A DNA stretch of 64,000 nt from Sternotherus odoratus (Eukaryota > Chordata > Testudines > Kinosternidae): positions 11,356,651-11,420,650 of the forward strand of contig JAVMKO010000003.1 of assembly GCA_032164245.1 (NCBI GenBank), written 5' to 3'. The notes under the pieces were generated by a model, which worked only from the letters and a program-made list of their open reading frames with translations, searched no databases and was not told the DNA's origin. A program made the position numbers and the translations under genes. Positions 40,614 to 52,203 of this stretch are shown here, in pieces (positions within the stretch are counted from its first letter, which is position 1; every line of letters begins with the position of its first letter).

Positions 40614-40735
40614 TAGGGTGACCAGATGTCCTGATTTTATAGGGACAGTCCCGATTTTTGGGCCTTTCTTCTATAGGCTCCTATTACCCCATATCCCCTG
40701 ACCCCATTTTTCACACTTCCTGCCTGGTCACTCTC
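40614..40735 (-). mobile_element. Short MITE, second copy of the 23655 family
   Basis: Left terminus TAGGGTGACCAGATGTCC is intact. The right terminus CCTGGTCACTCTCA is eroded. The interior (TATAGGCTCCTATTACCCC) is the reverse complement of the 23655 copy. Confidence 0.8.
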
Positions 40736-41065
40736 AGTGGATTAATGATCTTTGTGACAGGATGGAAAGATTGCATCTGATTTTTAGACCTGCTGACTCT
40801 TAACTGCATTTATACTAATGTGCATGCAGGATTATGCACCCATTTAACATGACTACATGAGCAAAGAGTTATGCATGTGCAATTCTAAAGCAGTCCTTAG
40901 GTTACCTTACCTTGTGCTAGGGACCACACTGGCCTTCCAATTACCTCAGAATCAGGGGAACATGCAGGTGATGTAAAAGCCACCTTTGCCTCCCCTTAAG
41001 CCATGTGACTGTTCAGCTGTACCCAAGGATAAGGGCCCATATAGTAAAAATATGTATGTAGATAC

Positions 41066-41078
41066 TCATATAGCACCT
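41066..41078. repeat. Left target-site duplication of the PLE
   Basis: TCATATAGCACCT, an exact match to 41571-41583. The repeats bracket the element at 41079-41570. Confidence 0.9.
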
Positions 41079-41093
41079 CGTATCAGAGGGGTA

Positions 41094-41336
41094 ACTCTGA
41101 TCGGCCAAACTGGACAATCTCTACGTAAAAGGATAAATGGACACAAATCAGATATTAGGAATGGCAATATACAAAAGCCTGTAGGAGAACACTTCTGGAC
41201 ATACAATAGCAGATTAAAAAAGACAGCCATATTGCAGCAAAAAAAACCCTTCAAGACCAGACTTCAAAGAGAAACTGCTGAGCTCCAGTTCATCTGCGAA
41301 TTCGACACCATCAGGTCTGGACTTGACACAGACTGA
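41094..41336 (+). pseudogene. GIY-YIG endonuclease C-terminal remnant of PLE
   Basis: The frame is open from upstream host DNA (about 40986) through the insertion junction, so only the part after 41094 is PLE-derived. IGQTGQ is the YIG-side motif, and R, H and E residues follow in the family spacing (RINGHKSDIRN, ...GEHF). The GIY half is missing. The open frame is fortuitous and no product is expected. Confidence 0.75.
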
Positions 41337-41493
41337 GTGGCTCGCCAATTACAAAAGCAGTTTCTCCTTTCTGGATGTTCACACCTCCAGATCACCTGCT
41401 GGAAGTGGGCTTCACCACCCCCACTGATTGAATTTACCTTGCTTTCTTTCCTGCATATTTATACCTGCCTCTAGAGATTTCCACAACATTCAT

Positions 41494-41521
41494 CTGATGA
41501 AGTGGGTCTTAGCCCACGAAA
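41494..41521 (+). ncRNA. Hammerhead-ribozyme-like core in PLE
   Basis: CTGATGA (41494-41500), one extra A, stem GTGGG (41502-41506) / CCCAC (41513-41517) with a 6-nt loop, then GAAA (41518-41521). These are the two conserved core boxes of the hammerhead on either side of stem II, in the right order. Hammerheads, including forms with little or no stem III, are known in Penelope-like elements. Departures: an extra A before stem II, no clear stem III, and only CAT/ATG as an outer pairing. Activity in this copy is doubtful. Confidence 0.6.
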
Positions 41522-41570
41522 GCTCATGATCCCCTAGATCTGTTAGTCTATAAGGTGCTACAAGACTCTG

Positions 41571-41583
41571 TCATATAGCACCT
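41571..41583. repeat. Right target-site duplication of the PLE
   Basis: TCATATAGCACCT, identical to 41066-41078. Confidence 0.9.
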
Positions 41584-41689
41584 GTTACTGAATTACCCAA
41601 ATGCGGTTATGAGTCAACAGTGTAACATTGTTACAAAAAAGCAAACATTCTGGGATGTATTAGCAGGAGCCTTCTAAGCAAGACATGAA

Positions 41690-42463
41690 AAGTAATTCTT
41701 CTGCTGTACTCTGTGTAATACCCACCTGGAATATTGTCTCGAGTTCTGGGTGCCAAATTTCAGGAAAGATGTGGACAAATTGGAGAAAGTCTAGAGAAGA
41801 GCAACAAATATTATTAAAGGTCTAGAAAACATGACCTACGAGGAAAGATTTAAAAAGAAAAAAAAAAGGTTTTGTATAGTCTGGAAAAGAGAAGGCTGAG
41901 AGGGGACATGGTAACAGTTTTCAAGTGCATAAAATGTGTTACAAGGAGAAGGGAGAAAAATTGTTGTTCTTAACCTCTGAGGATAGGACAAGAAGCAATG
42001 GGCTTAAATTGTAGAAAGGGAGGTTTAGGTTGGACATTAGGAAAAACTTCTCGTCAGGGTGGTTAAGCACCGGAATAAATTGCTTGGGGGGTTGTGGAAT
42101 CTCCATCACTGAAGATGTATAAGAGCAGGTTAGACAAACACCTGTCAGGGATGCTCTATCAGTGGTTCTCAAACATTTGTACTGGTGACCTTTCACATAG
42201 CAAGCTTCTGTGTGCAACTCCCCTTATAAATTAACAACCCTTTTTTCATATATCTAACACCATTATATATGCTGGAGGCAAAGTGGGGTATGGGGTGGAG
42301 GCTGACAGCTCACAACGCCCCATGTAAGAACCTCGACCCCGTGAGGGGTCCCGACCTCCAGTTTGAGAACCCCTGGTCTAGAGAATACTTAGTCCTGCCC
42401 TGAGTGCAGTGGACTGGATTAGATGTCTCGAGGTCCCTTCCAGTCCTACGATTTAAGAATAGA
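41690..42463 (+). mobile_element. CR1 LINE 3' portion interrupted by a hAT element
   Basis: Sense CR1: AAAGATGTGGACAAATTGGA, GTCTAGAAAACATGACCTAC, AGGGAGGTTTAGGTTGGACA, AGAGCAGGTTAGACAAACAC. After the insert it resumes with AGAATACTTAGTCCTGCCCT and GTCTCGAGGTCCCTTCCAGT, ending in TACGATTTAAGAATAG. Confidence 0.92.
42160..42375. mobile_element. hAT (Charlie/MER5-like) element nested in CR1 (216 bp)
   Basis: Ends CAGTGGTTCTCAAAC and GTTTGAGAACCCCTG are 15-bp inverted repeats with one mismatch. They begin CAG and end CTG, and resemble MER5/Charlie termini. The flanking 8-mers TGCTCTAT and GTCTAGAG only partly agree, so the duplication has decayed. The interior contains GCTGGAGGCAAAGTGGGG. Confidence 0.85.
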
Positions 42464-42702
42464 AATAACCTCACACTCTTGTTTCCTTCCCAGCCTGGGG
42501 AAGAAATAGTTTGATTGGTTTACACAGGATTTGGGGTGGTTTTGTTTTGTATTTTGGTCTTTATGTTTTTGTGTTTTGTAGGGCTGTGTGAGTGTGAAAA
42601 AGTAGCGGGGAAAGCTATGTTGCAGAAATGAGTTTTGCATGCCATTCTTTTCTGTTGCACGAGTACGTTCCTTCCTCCTGGAACAGTTCTACATTTTGCA
42701 CT

Positions 42703-42912
42703 CAGATTCATAGATTTTACAGAACAGTCCATTAGATCATTTAGTCTGAACTCCTGTGTTCTATGGGCCATAGAACATCACCCAGCTATGCCTTATAGAG
42801 CCCAATAACTTGTGCTTGGCTCAAGCACATCTTCCAGAAAGGCATCCAGTCTTGGTTTGGAGATTTCAAGTGATGGAGACTCCAAAGACTTCCCCTTGTT
42901 GCTCAGCAGTGC
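42703..42912 (-). mobile_element. CR1 LINE 3' end
   Basis: CATAGATTTTACAGAACAG, GTCCATTAGATCATTTAGTC, AACTTGTGCTTGGCTCAAGC and GATTTCAAGTGATGGAGACT identify the same CR1 subfamily as at 7083 and 61031, in reverse. Confidence 0.85.
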
Positions 42913-42929
42913 CATTGAGCCAGTGTAAT

Positions 42930-43640
42930 GTTGTTGTGAGAGGTCATGGTTGCAAGGAGAGAGGCGATCTCACGGATAGCTGATGGCCTGGAGGGCTTTG
43001 ACTGTCAGGAGATACACCTTGACCTACTCTTCTAATTCAATGGGCAGCCAGTGCATAGAGTGACGTGGTCACAGCAGCTGGGGTTGCCTTGTGCATTGGC
43101 TGCTGCTCTTTGTACAAGAGGAACCATTTTCAGATGTGCGGCTTCCACCCTAGATAAAATGACTTGCTATAATCAAGCCTAGAGATCACAAATGTACAAT
43201 CACCATGGTGAGGCATGTGCATGAAGGGGCAGAATCTTCTGCCACTTGCAGAGGAATACAGACTTTTTTTTTGGGGGGGGGGGGGCGCACCAGAGCTATT
43301 TGAACATCCAGCAACAATGAGGAGTTCAAACGGCTCTCAAGGTGGTGAGCCAGATTAAGTGTCAGAGGGCAGGTGCCATCAGGACTGGGGATGTTATAAT
43401 GGTGGCACATTGGCTAAAACGAAACCCCGAGAGACTGAGACACTTTACCTGCACCCAACTGCCGATCTTGTCTCGAGATTGCGCTGTTGACATCTGCTGT
43501 AAAGGAGGAGATGTATTGCCTATACACTATTGATGTATTGCTGCCCCTGCTGTTTCACCAGCTGCCACCAACAGCTTCACATAGACCTTGAATAGCATGG
43601 GGACAGAGGACTGAGCCATGCGAGTCTGGCCTCATTCTTT
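42930..43640 (-). mobile_element. L2-like LINE ORF2 C-terminal fragment
   Basis: The minus strand reads SPDGTCPLTLNLAHHLESRL and SLLLDVQIALV (43250-43390), then further left HSMHWLPIELEE and VKVYLLTVKAL. These are the LGV.LDSSLLLDAQV and LHWLPV..R..FKVLVLTYKAL blocks that follow the reverse transcriptase in L2-type LINEs. The upstream part (SSVPMLFKVYVK, near 43570) corresponds to the PQGSVLSPMLFN block. A 13-base G tract at 43273-43285 and several stops interrupt it. Confidence 0.78.
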
Positions 43641-46600
43641 GTTTATGTTCTCGGTTTGCATTTCCCCATCTTGGGCAATGGATCTGGACTCCTTTGTTTC
43701 ACGTTTGTAGAGAATGGGTTCCGATAAGTATTGTTATCGGTACTCATTTGTACAGCCCCACAGGTAAAACTAGTGCTTCACAAAAAACACAAAATGTAGG
43801 TAAAATGGCTTGGTTTAAAAGGAAAAAACAATGTTTGGTGTGAGTTCAGAGCAAGGGAATGGTTACCACTACATGTTCTTACCACTACAATAAATCCCTT
43901 CACACAGAAATATATATTATTAGAGAGATGTGGGTTCTGCAGCGCAAAGCCTAAAACATTTATCAGATTTGCTGTAGGCTTAGTCTCAGTTGTAAGATGG
44001 CAGTCTTGTTTGTTACCAATAAACTCAGGATGGAATGGCTAAACCCTGAAAAGATGGAGTTTTGCAAAAAATAAAGAAAAAGGTTATCCCCATCAAATGG
44101 CCCAGAAATGATGAGGATTAGGAATTTGGTGCGACAGTAAGATAGTCCATTTTTAAAAAGTGATCAATAACAAAGATTTCAGTTGATTTCAGGAACTCAG
44201 AGGGTGATACCTTCTCACAGAAAGTGCCATGCTCATGTCCCAGCCACAGTAGACAGCTAACTGATAAACCAGGCACTGTATGGAAACCAGAGTAGGCTAT
44301 TCTCCAGGGGGTATTGCAGCATCCTAACATTAGAGATAGAAAAGGCAATACCCAGTTAGGACTAGTAGGTCTGTCCCATGAGGTAAGCCTGCAAATCAGA
44401 TGGCCCCATTCAGAGCACAGTTGCAGGTACCAAGTAGATACTCGTGTCTAAGGCCAGCCCTGTGGAAACGGGTGGGACACTGAATTGAGGATGGAAACAA
44501 CATTCTGCATTGAACCATGAGCTCAGCTGTTCCAGAACTAAACCACACACACAAAATCATCAAAACTGCGGGTAAAAAAAGGTCTATTAGGTCACCTTGT
44601 CCACTCCAGTCCAATGCAGAATTGCTCTCCACAACATATACACAGATACACTCTGAACCATGAAGTGTAGCACAGAGATTTTTGTGCCGCACACTATAAA
44701 GTTTATTTATTCAGACATCATCCTGATATGAAAATGCATTATAACAGTTGCCACCAATGCAATACAACTCTCTCCATGGGAAAACCACAGTATGGTTATT
44801 GCATAGGATACTTGAATGACTGAAATACTGCAACAGGAAAAAGTATACAAAGGGAAACTTCATAAATTATTCCAAGTTTAAAAACAAAAAAGGCCGGATC
44901 GCAATACAGTGGGGTTTATAGAATTTAGTTCTTTTGTATATATAAAAAAATCAGGGGAGAAATCAGGATGAACTGAATAGGGGAGATGAAATAAATAAGG
45001 GGAAAGAAACAGCTTCACAGATGAATAACTGAAGGCTGAAATGCAATGAATGAATGTGCATCAGGAATGGATTACACGCCTCCAGGTCACTGGATCAAAG
45101 CCAGCTCAAGACAGTAGTGACCAAGCTGTTTGGTGCTCTCATCTGGTCCCTGCACAGCCCAGAAACCTAGACTACAATTAGAATGGTTGAACATTCCAAA
45201 AAGAGCCAGGGGCTGACGGGGCCATTAAGTTCCTCTTGCATTTCCTCCAGGACAGGGTTGAGGACACTGGTGGTACATTGTGTGGGAAGCCTGCAGTGCC
45301 TTCCTTACCTGTTCTATGGCTCTGTCATAGGGCCCGAGTGAAAGTCAATTGAAATGACTCCCATTAATATCAATGGGACTTTGGATCAGGCTCTCAGCCT
45401 GAAAGGCTGACAACTCTGCTTCCTTCCACCAGCACTAAATTTACTATTTAAGAAAAATATTCCCCCATTAGCACCAAAATAAATGTTCACTGTGTTTTGA
45501 TTTCAGAAGAAGGTTAAGCCTCAACTAAAACCAGGCTAATTACATAGTTAACCAAAGCCATCAGGCATGCATCTTCAAATTCATAAGAAAGTAGAGTGAA
45601 TCACCACCCTTGGGTTCCCAAGAAGCAAGTCACGTTACTTGACTCTGGAATGCATAAACATTTAGTGGAAGAAATTGTGACTTCAGAGGAAGAACAAACA
45701 AAGCAGCCTGTTTGTTTGTGTAATGGCCTCCTCGCAGCAGAACAACTGAGGAACATGGAAAGACTGGAGAGAGTCTTCCACAGTTCACGTTTGTAGCTAT
45801 GATCCAAAGGGTACAGACTCTATTTATAGCTGAGAGACTAAAGGCAAAAAAGGAACTCTCTGATGAAAAGACACAATCTACCACTGTCTTTATTTATTTT
45901 ATTCTTTTGATGGAGTATCCTGCATGGAAAATAGTGATGCCTTCCAATTCAGCCCACTGCTTCAACTAAACATTCCCACCCCCCAACCCCAGAATGATTG
46001 CACGTCAGCATGACAGGGGCTATTATTTTAATGTGCGTGCTCCTGTATTTACATACATTGCCTAGCACCAGGAAGCCTGAATCCCTGATTGGAGCTTCTA
46101 CATTCCACTCGAAGATACACTGTCTTTGGGGAAATTATTATTCTGTAGGATCCATTCTGAACAGCCTCATCATCAATGGACTTGTGCCCATTTACACCAG
46201 CCCTAGATCTGGCCCTTAGATCACAGGGTGGCATTCCCAAAAGAGCTCATTTTTGGTTGAACACAGTGGGAGAAGAATTAGGCCCATGCTAATCACTTCT
46301 GAAAAGGCCACCCCCAGCTCTTACATGCGTCGAACTTTTGAGGACTCATTTGGAGGTGGACCATTTGGGGCGGGATGACGTGAGGACGTTTTAAGTATGC
46401 GCACTGTTTAAAAATAAGGTTCCCTTTTCCTAGACAGAGGAACTGTGTTATAGAAGGCTTTTACTTTAAATAAGACTAACTGAAGAGTGACAGACACATT
46501 GAGTTTCCTGCAAAACACGCCTGGACATACTAACAGTACATGTACATTATGCAGTGCAGTGCACACTTCATTCCCAGATTTCCTGAGGGGGTTGCATTTC

Positions 46601-47396
46601 CAATGGGATGCAATTGTGTGAATGGCTCAGAATGAAGCCAAGGTGAAATAAAAGGATGCTGCAGTCTTAAGGGAGCTCACTATCTAGACAATCAAACAGC
46701 CTAACCAGATGACAAACCCAGAGGCAACTTCTAAAAAGCCAAGATAACTGCTTGAGAAGCCTGCCAAAGGGACAGATGGCACCCAGGACAGATTTTACTG
46801 AAGTGAAGAAAACCCTAGCATGGTGTTCTTCAAAGAGTATCAGTGCATTGAAACCAAAATGGTTCTAATAAAGAAGCCAATTTATGATAAAAATCAAGAG
46901 AAGATTAGAGAGAGTTCAATATGCCACCTTGATTTACATTCCATAGAACTCCACTGAAGTCAATCAGTCTGGATTTGGTCTAGAAAGATGCTATATGTCC
47001 AGCCTTTGTTACACTGATGGATATAATTTGGAGGCGAGAGACTCACTACTACGCTGCACCTTGTGTAGCCCTTTATCCCCATGCAAAGTGGGTGAAACAT
47101 GCTAGCAAATCAGAACAGCCAGGTTCAACTCTCTGCTGGAGTAAGGAGGCATAGCTGTGCTGACTTCAAAGGAGTCGTGTCATTTACATAAGAGGAGAAT
47201 TCAGCCCATACTATTGTGCTCAAGCCTTGCACTGAAATCAAGGACTACGTGGAGCAATGATGAATCAGGCCCAAAGCGTGCAACATGTACGCTTACAGAT
47301 TCTTCCGTGGCAGTCACGGTTTTTGTTAAATTGAAGAGGGGAGACGGGTAAGTATGGCCCACATGTTTTAATGAAAGAACATGCAAAGTTGTTCCT
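43641..47396. other. Intergenic with scattered relics, no gene
   Basis: A probable CR1-related scrap in reverse lies at 44575-44640 (GGTCTATTAGGTCACCTTGT). Palindromic repeat relics are at 45345-45400 (CTCCCATTAATATCAATGGG) and 46940-46980. Otherwise it is unique-looking DNA with chance open frames. Confidence 0.45.
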
Positions 47397-47397
47397 C

Positions 47398-47431
<34 letters not shown>

Positions 47432-47432
47432 C
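47397..47432. repeat. (CT)n(CA)n compound microsatellite
   Basis: A CT run passes directly into a CA run, then a C run. Confidence 0.95.
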
Positions 47433-49394
47433 CCTTCTAAATCTCCATGTTACACAGCAGCGACAGACAAATAAGATGACAGATTAAAATCATTTAAAAA
47501 AGATAATCTACACGGTGACAACTACATTAGAAGCGTGTTTACTTGGTTATTATTTATCTAAAGTACTTATGTGCCCTGCCATTAATATAGTATCTGAACA
47601 TTTTATAATCTTAAATGTATTTATTCTTTCAACACCTGTGTGAGGTAAGGCACTGTTATATTCTCATTTTACTGATGAGGACCTGAGGTTGAGCAAGAGT
47701 AAGCGCCAGATTTTTAAAGTATTCAGGCAGCTAACTGCCTTTGAAATCAATGGGAGTTAGGTACCTCTAAAGATTTGGCTGTACGTGACTGTAAGTTTAT
47801 GGTGCAGGAGGGTAGTGAGCAGAGCTCTCCCATATCCAAGGCTGACACCCTGACCACCCGACCTTCCTTCTCAAGTCAGTTAGTAGGATTATTAACTAAA
47901 TGATCTTGTACACTGCACACTGCTAGTGTGCTCTGTGCTATTAAGAAAGTAGTAAGAAATCTACCCTAAATCTGCCCTATACCCATGTCAGTCAGGAACA
48001 ACTCCACTGAAGTCAAGAACTGTCTGTTTCTCCCTCCAACTGTGAAACCCTACAACAGTTCCAAAGGGAGAAGTTTTTTTTTCGCTCAGGGCCCGATTCT
48101 CCTAGTGAGAGAAAAGTCAGTCCCTTTACTGATTGGAAATCTGGTGCATGCAGCCTAAATGCATCTGGAAAGTTGTCATGCTTAGCAGCACCCATCCCTT
48201 CCTGCCCTCCCCATACTCCAAGCTTTAAAAAAAAGCAATATCCAGCAGTTAAACTCCTTTTCCTCCAGCCAAACTAGCCTCCCCACTTTGCTGCTCGTGA
48301 ACGGCTTGCTGAGTTAGCTATAATTTGGAAAATTAATGGACTCCGAGCCTGCTGCTGAAGCAGCCTCAAAACACAGAACACCCAAGACGCAGCAGCGGCA
48401 AGGTCAGAGGAGGTGGGAAATTTTACAACAAATGTAGCGAGCGAGAAGCAGAGTGGAATAGGGGCAGCTCTGAGGAAACATAAAAAAAGAAAGCATTCAG
48501 ATCAGACACAGCAAGGGGAGGCAAGTCAGAGACCTCAGGAGAACTGGGAGAAGGGGAGGCAGGCAGGATAGCCTGGAGATGCCCCTTCTCTCTCCAGGCA
48601 TGCAGAGATTATCTTTGTGAATCCAGGGATCAAATCCACAGCATCCTTGTCCCGTAAAAAAATCTTAAATTATGTAGCTCCTTCACAGACCTGCCATCTG
48701 TTTGGGAATAAGCCCCTTGGCAATCATTCTGGTCATAAAAAGGAACAACCGTTCGGTATCTGTCATCACCCTTTTTCTCCTGTGGCTTCAGTAATTTTAT
48801 TTACCACCCATCAGTCTCCCCGAATAAAGTCAGCTCTCTGATTTTCGGTTATTATTTGTTAGGGACAGAACACCCCGAGTGTAAAAGATCCTTTACAAAC
48901 ATAAGGAAGACCGTCCCTGCCCCTACTTCCTTAGGGCCTGAATGTGTGGGGCAGCTGGCAAGTCACTCAGCTTCTCTTTGCCTGCCAATTGGGGCTAAAG
49001 AAGCTAAACTGACCTACCTGCTCAAGGGGTGTGTGTGTGATAATGACTTGATGTTTGTGAAGCCTTCTAAAAGTTTTTATTATTATCCCAAGTGCTGCAG
49101 GTGTCAGGAAAAGTAGCATTTTTAGGCAAAGCAAGAGTAAACACCACCACCCTATCAGGCTGGTTTAATCTGCATTGCAGTGGTTTTTGCTTTCAGCCCT
49201 TGTTGAAGCAGATACCCTGCCAGCTACAAAAACGGATGTGTTATGGACGGGTCCAGTTGTCCAATCCTGCAGATTGGGAAAGGGCTATTTGCCCCAATAA
49301 AAAAAGAATTGATCCCAATATTTTTGCAACTGTTTTTGAATGTCGTTGGTGGCTTTTCTAGGGCCAGGATGTCCGAACACCTTGAAATGTCCAT
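47433..49394. other. Intergenic, ancient relics only
   Basis: A minus-strand MIR-like piece lies at 47590-47700 (CACCTGTGTGAGGTAAGGCA, TTTTACTGATGAGGACC). It is followed by a palindromic relic, 47708-47785 (AAATCAATGGGAGTTAGGTA). The block 48240-48600 is unique-looking and purine-rich. No gene is recognised. Confidence 0.45.
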
Positions 49395-49715
49395 CAGCCT
49401 AGCCTCACTACATCTGTGCGTGGCAGATTTCATTATCCCCATTTCACAGATGGGAAACTGAGGCACAGAGCAGTGAAGTGATTTGCCCAAAGTCTCACAC
49501 TGGGATTTTGTGGCAGGGCTAAGGTCTGAGTCCAGACCAGGGTTTTAACCACAAGACCGTCCTTGATGAGGTTAAGAAGAAGACTTAGCAATTATGTAGC
49601 ACTTTCACGTCCTGCTCTCAAAGCACGTCACAAAGGAGGGTAGGTATCATCCTCCCCATTTTAGAGATGGGGAAAACTGCTGTGAGGGAAGATTAAGTGA
49701 CTTGCCCTGAGAATA
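49395..49715 (-). repeat. MIR/CORE-SINE relics, two in tandem
   Basis: The first (49395-49565) shows TATCCCCATTTCACAGATGG, GAAACTGAGGCACAGAGCAG and GTTTTAACCACAAGACCGTC in reverse MIR order. The second (49578-49715) repeats the theme: CCTCCCCATTTTAGAGATGG, AAGTGACTTGCCC. Confidence 0.75.
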
Positions 49716-52203
49716 AAGGCTCATGTGGGAAGCAGTAGTTGTGTAGGAATGCTGGGAGGCAGCTGCCTAGAGGAGCAGGCGCTGGCTGAGTTTACTTCAG
49801 CCAGTGAGCAAGGGGGCAGCCAGGGCTAGTCAGCCAGCTAGGGGCTTCCAGCCCAGCCAGCTCCCCCTTCCAGCCCAGAGCAAGCAGCAGCCCATGCTGT
49901 GGTCCACCGATCCGACCCCAGTGCCCCCCCCCCACCACCACCTAGGACAACGAGCAACCGAGGGCAGAACCCACAGAGCCATCACTGTTACCTGGACACC
50001 AACCCATGGAACCTGTCAGGGGCACAGCAATTCCTAGGTTCATAACATTCATTCCATGCTGGAGGGAGCTGTGCCAGGCTCAATTTCAAATAATCAGGAC
50101 ACTTGCTGTCATTTAAACTGGGCAAATAAGTTAATCAAATATGCAAATAAGGGCATTTCAGGCACCAGATTTCTAAAACTTAATGGACCAAGGCCACGCA
50201 GCAAGCCAGTGGCAGAGAAATACAACCCGGATTTCCAGACTACCAGTCTAGCGTCTATTCACCAAGCCAGGCTGCTGTTTGCTTGCAGTAATGAATAGCA
50301 GAGTTGGGGGGGGGGGGGGGAGGGGGTTGCTTGTTTCCCTGCAAGAGGCTTTTATTTAAAACCCACAAAAACAACCTGCCAGCCTACCATCTACTCCGGT
50401 TCTCTCTACAGCAGCCGCACTGAACAAGATTCCTGACTCATTGCACCTTGCAAGCTTGTTTCAGTGCATTTCCACAATCGTTTTGCACTAGGTGTCCTAG
50501 TGCACATCTACATTTTAAACCAATTACTGTCAAGAAAATGAATGTCTACTCAGTTTTTTCTCAGTCACATAGACAATAATTATTGCAGATAATGGGCTAA
50601 TGAATGGGCCAATATGCCTGAACAAATAGCCACTTATATGTCCAGAAAGATCTTCCTCTTGTGTTTCTTCTCTTGCTTTCCTCATAAGCAGTCTAGGCCC
50701 GAAGCCTTTATGAAATTCAAGCCCCGTTTCACATTTCATTGAAAAACCTTTAAGAAAAGCCATTTTTCATACTTAAGGCTTTTTCAAATCTCCTCTAGCC
50801 AGTTACATTCTGCATTGTATCTTTTGGATCTGGCCACTGTCCAACGACAATCCTTAAAATCCCTTTACAGTTTTAAAGGAAAATACAAGCCCTCATTTAC
50901 CACTGGATTCAGCCTGAAAATAAAAGCTTAATGCCTTGACAGGCCTGGATATTTTTTTGCGTTCTAAGTCTGATTTATGGTAGTAGCCAGCAAACCAGGC
51001 TGGTGAAATATTTGCTGCTGCTCGCAGGGATCTGGAAAAATGAAGTGTGAAGTTCTGAAGAGAGCAGGCAACAGTTCTCCAGTCACTAAACACTTCCAAC
51101 AAGTTGGCAGTGGAACAGAGCTGTGGTCTGAAAGATGAACCTCAAAGGAATAGGGGGTGGAGAGAGAGCAGTACTGTGCACAGTGTCAAAATACTGCCGC
51201 AGCCTAAAGCTTTCCATACATTCATTACATCGGGAGGGGAAAGAGAAACATTTTCTTCATTATTTATTTATTCTCTCTCTCTTTTTCCCCCTGTGCAGTT
51301 CCCCCTGCAGGGGTTTCACCCAAAGTAGGAAAAAATTAAAAGCAACAACAGAACCATAGGAAGTCGCTTAAGCCTACCATAAAAATGCTCAGATTGAAAA
51401 ATACGATCCGGATAGGGGAAAGCGTTGCGTTTGCTGCACGGCTGATTGGTCTCTGTAGCCTTTCGAAGGGCCAAGGCCCTGAAATCTGTGGGCGTGGGAG
51501 CAGTGATTTTCATTCCCATGAAAAGGGAATTTCCTAGAGGTAAAAGGGAGGTGGGGATTTTTCAGAGTGTTCTTGGAATGAGTCACCCTGAATACATTTG
51601 CCAGGTAAAACATGTGGCTGCTTCAACTTGTCTTTGAAGAAAATTAATATTCATCTATATTATATATAGCATAAAGTGGCTCGACTTTGTGGAAATGCCA
51701 TAATCTCACTGAGGTCTGGCCTTCCTCCAATTACCCACTAAATTCAAAAGCAGCATTGCACGCTCTGCAGCCGTGTCACCAGGATGGACAAAAAACACAC
51801 ACATCATGCTCTCAAACTCTGTCGCCATGCAAAGGGGTGCATGCCGCGACCCTACCTGCCTTGCCCATGGGGCTTTCCCAGATATTTGTGGATTCACTGG
51901 ATTGAGCCAGATCTGGGAACTTCACCCTACGATGCCTGGTATGATGTTATGATTCTCGGTAGACTGCGTGTGTTTGTCTATTAGAGGGAGAGAGAGATTG
52001 AGAATTCAGAATTAAGGGATCGTAGGCGGTTTCTTTGCATAGAGCCACGCCCTACCACTCAACCTCCATAACGTGGCTGGACACTGGTGAGGTCAATGTT
52101 GGAGAGGGATGGGAAGTAGGGAAGAATCTTTCCTATGACCGAGAAAATATGGGGCTGCTCCAAGGAAACTACTCCTACCGTACAGGATTAGCAGAGGTAA
52201 CAA
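49716..52203. other. Intergenic, no gene; MIR relic and G tract
   Basis: A minus-strand MIR head is at 50170-50275 (GGCCACGCAGCAAGCCAGTG, TCTATTCACCAAGCCAGGC). G runs lie at 50306-50320 and 50322-50326. The GC-richer block 49730-50000 has open frames of low complexity. No exon is recognised. Confidence 0.45.

Larger units (their letters stand above)
41079..41570 (+). mobile_element. Penelope-like retroelement, 5'-truncated (492 bp)
   Basis: Bounded by perfect 13-bp target duplications. The element starts with GTATCAGAGGGGTA, an inverted piece of the family's 3' tip. It then encodes IGQTGQSLRKRINGHKSDIR and KPVGEHF up to a TGA at 41334-41336, the C-terminal part of the GIY-YIG endonuclease that Penelope-like elements carry after the reverse transcriptase. 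The 3' region holds ATATTTATACCTGCCTCT, the hammerhead-like core (41494-41521) and TCTGTTAGTCTATAAGGTGC. The reverse transcriptase is absent, so the copy is dead. Confidence 0.88.

Noticed and set aside
40986..41093. N-terminal part of the PLE reading frame as element sequence
   Set aside because: It lies outside, or at the edge of, the 13-bp target duplication, so it is host DNA fortuitously in frame.
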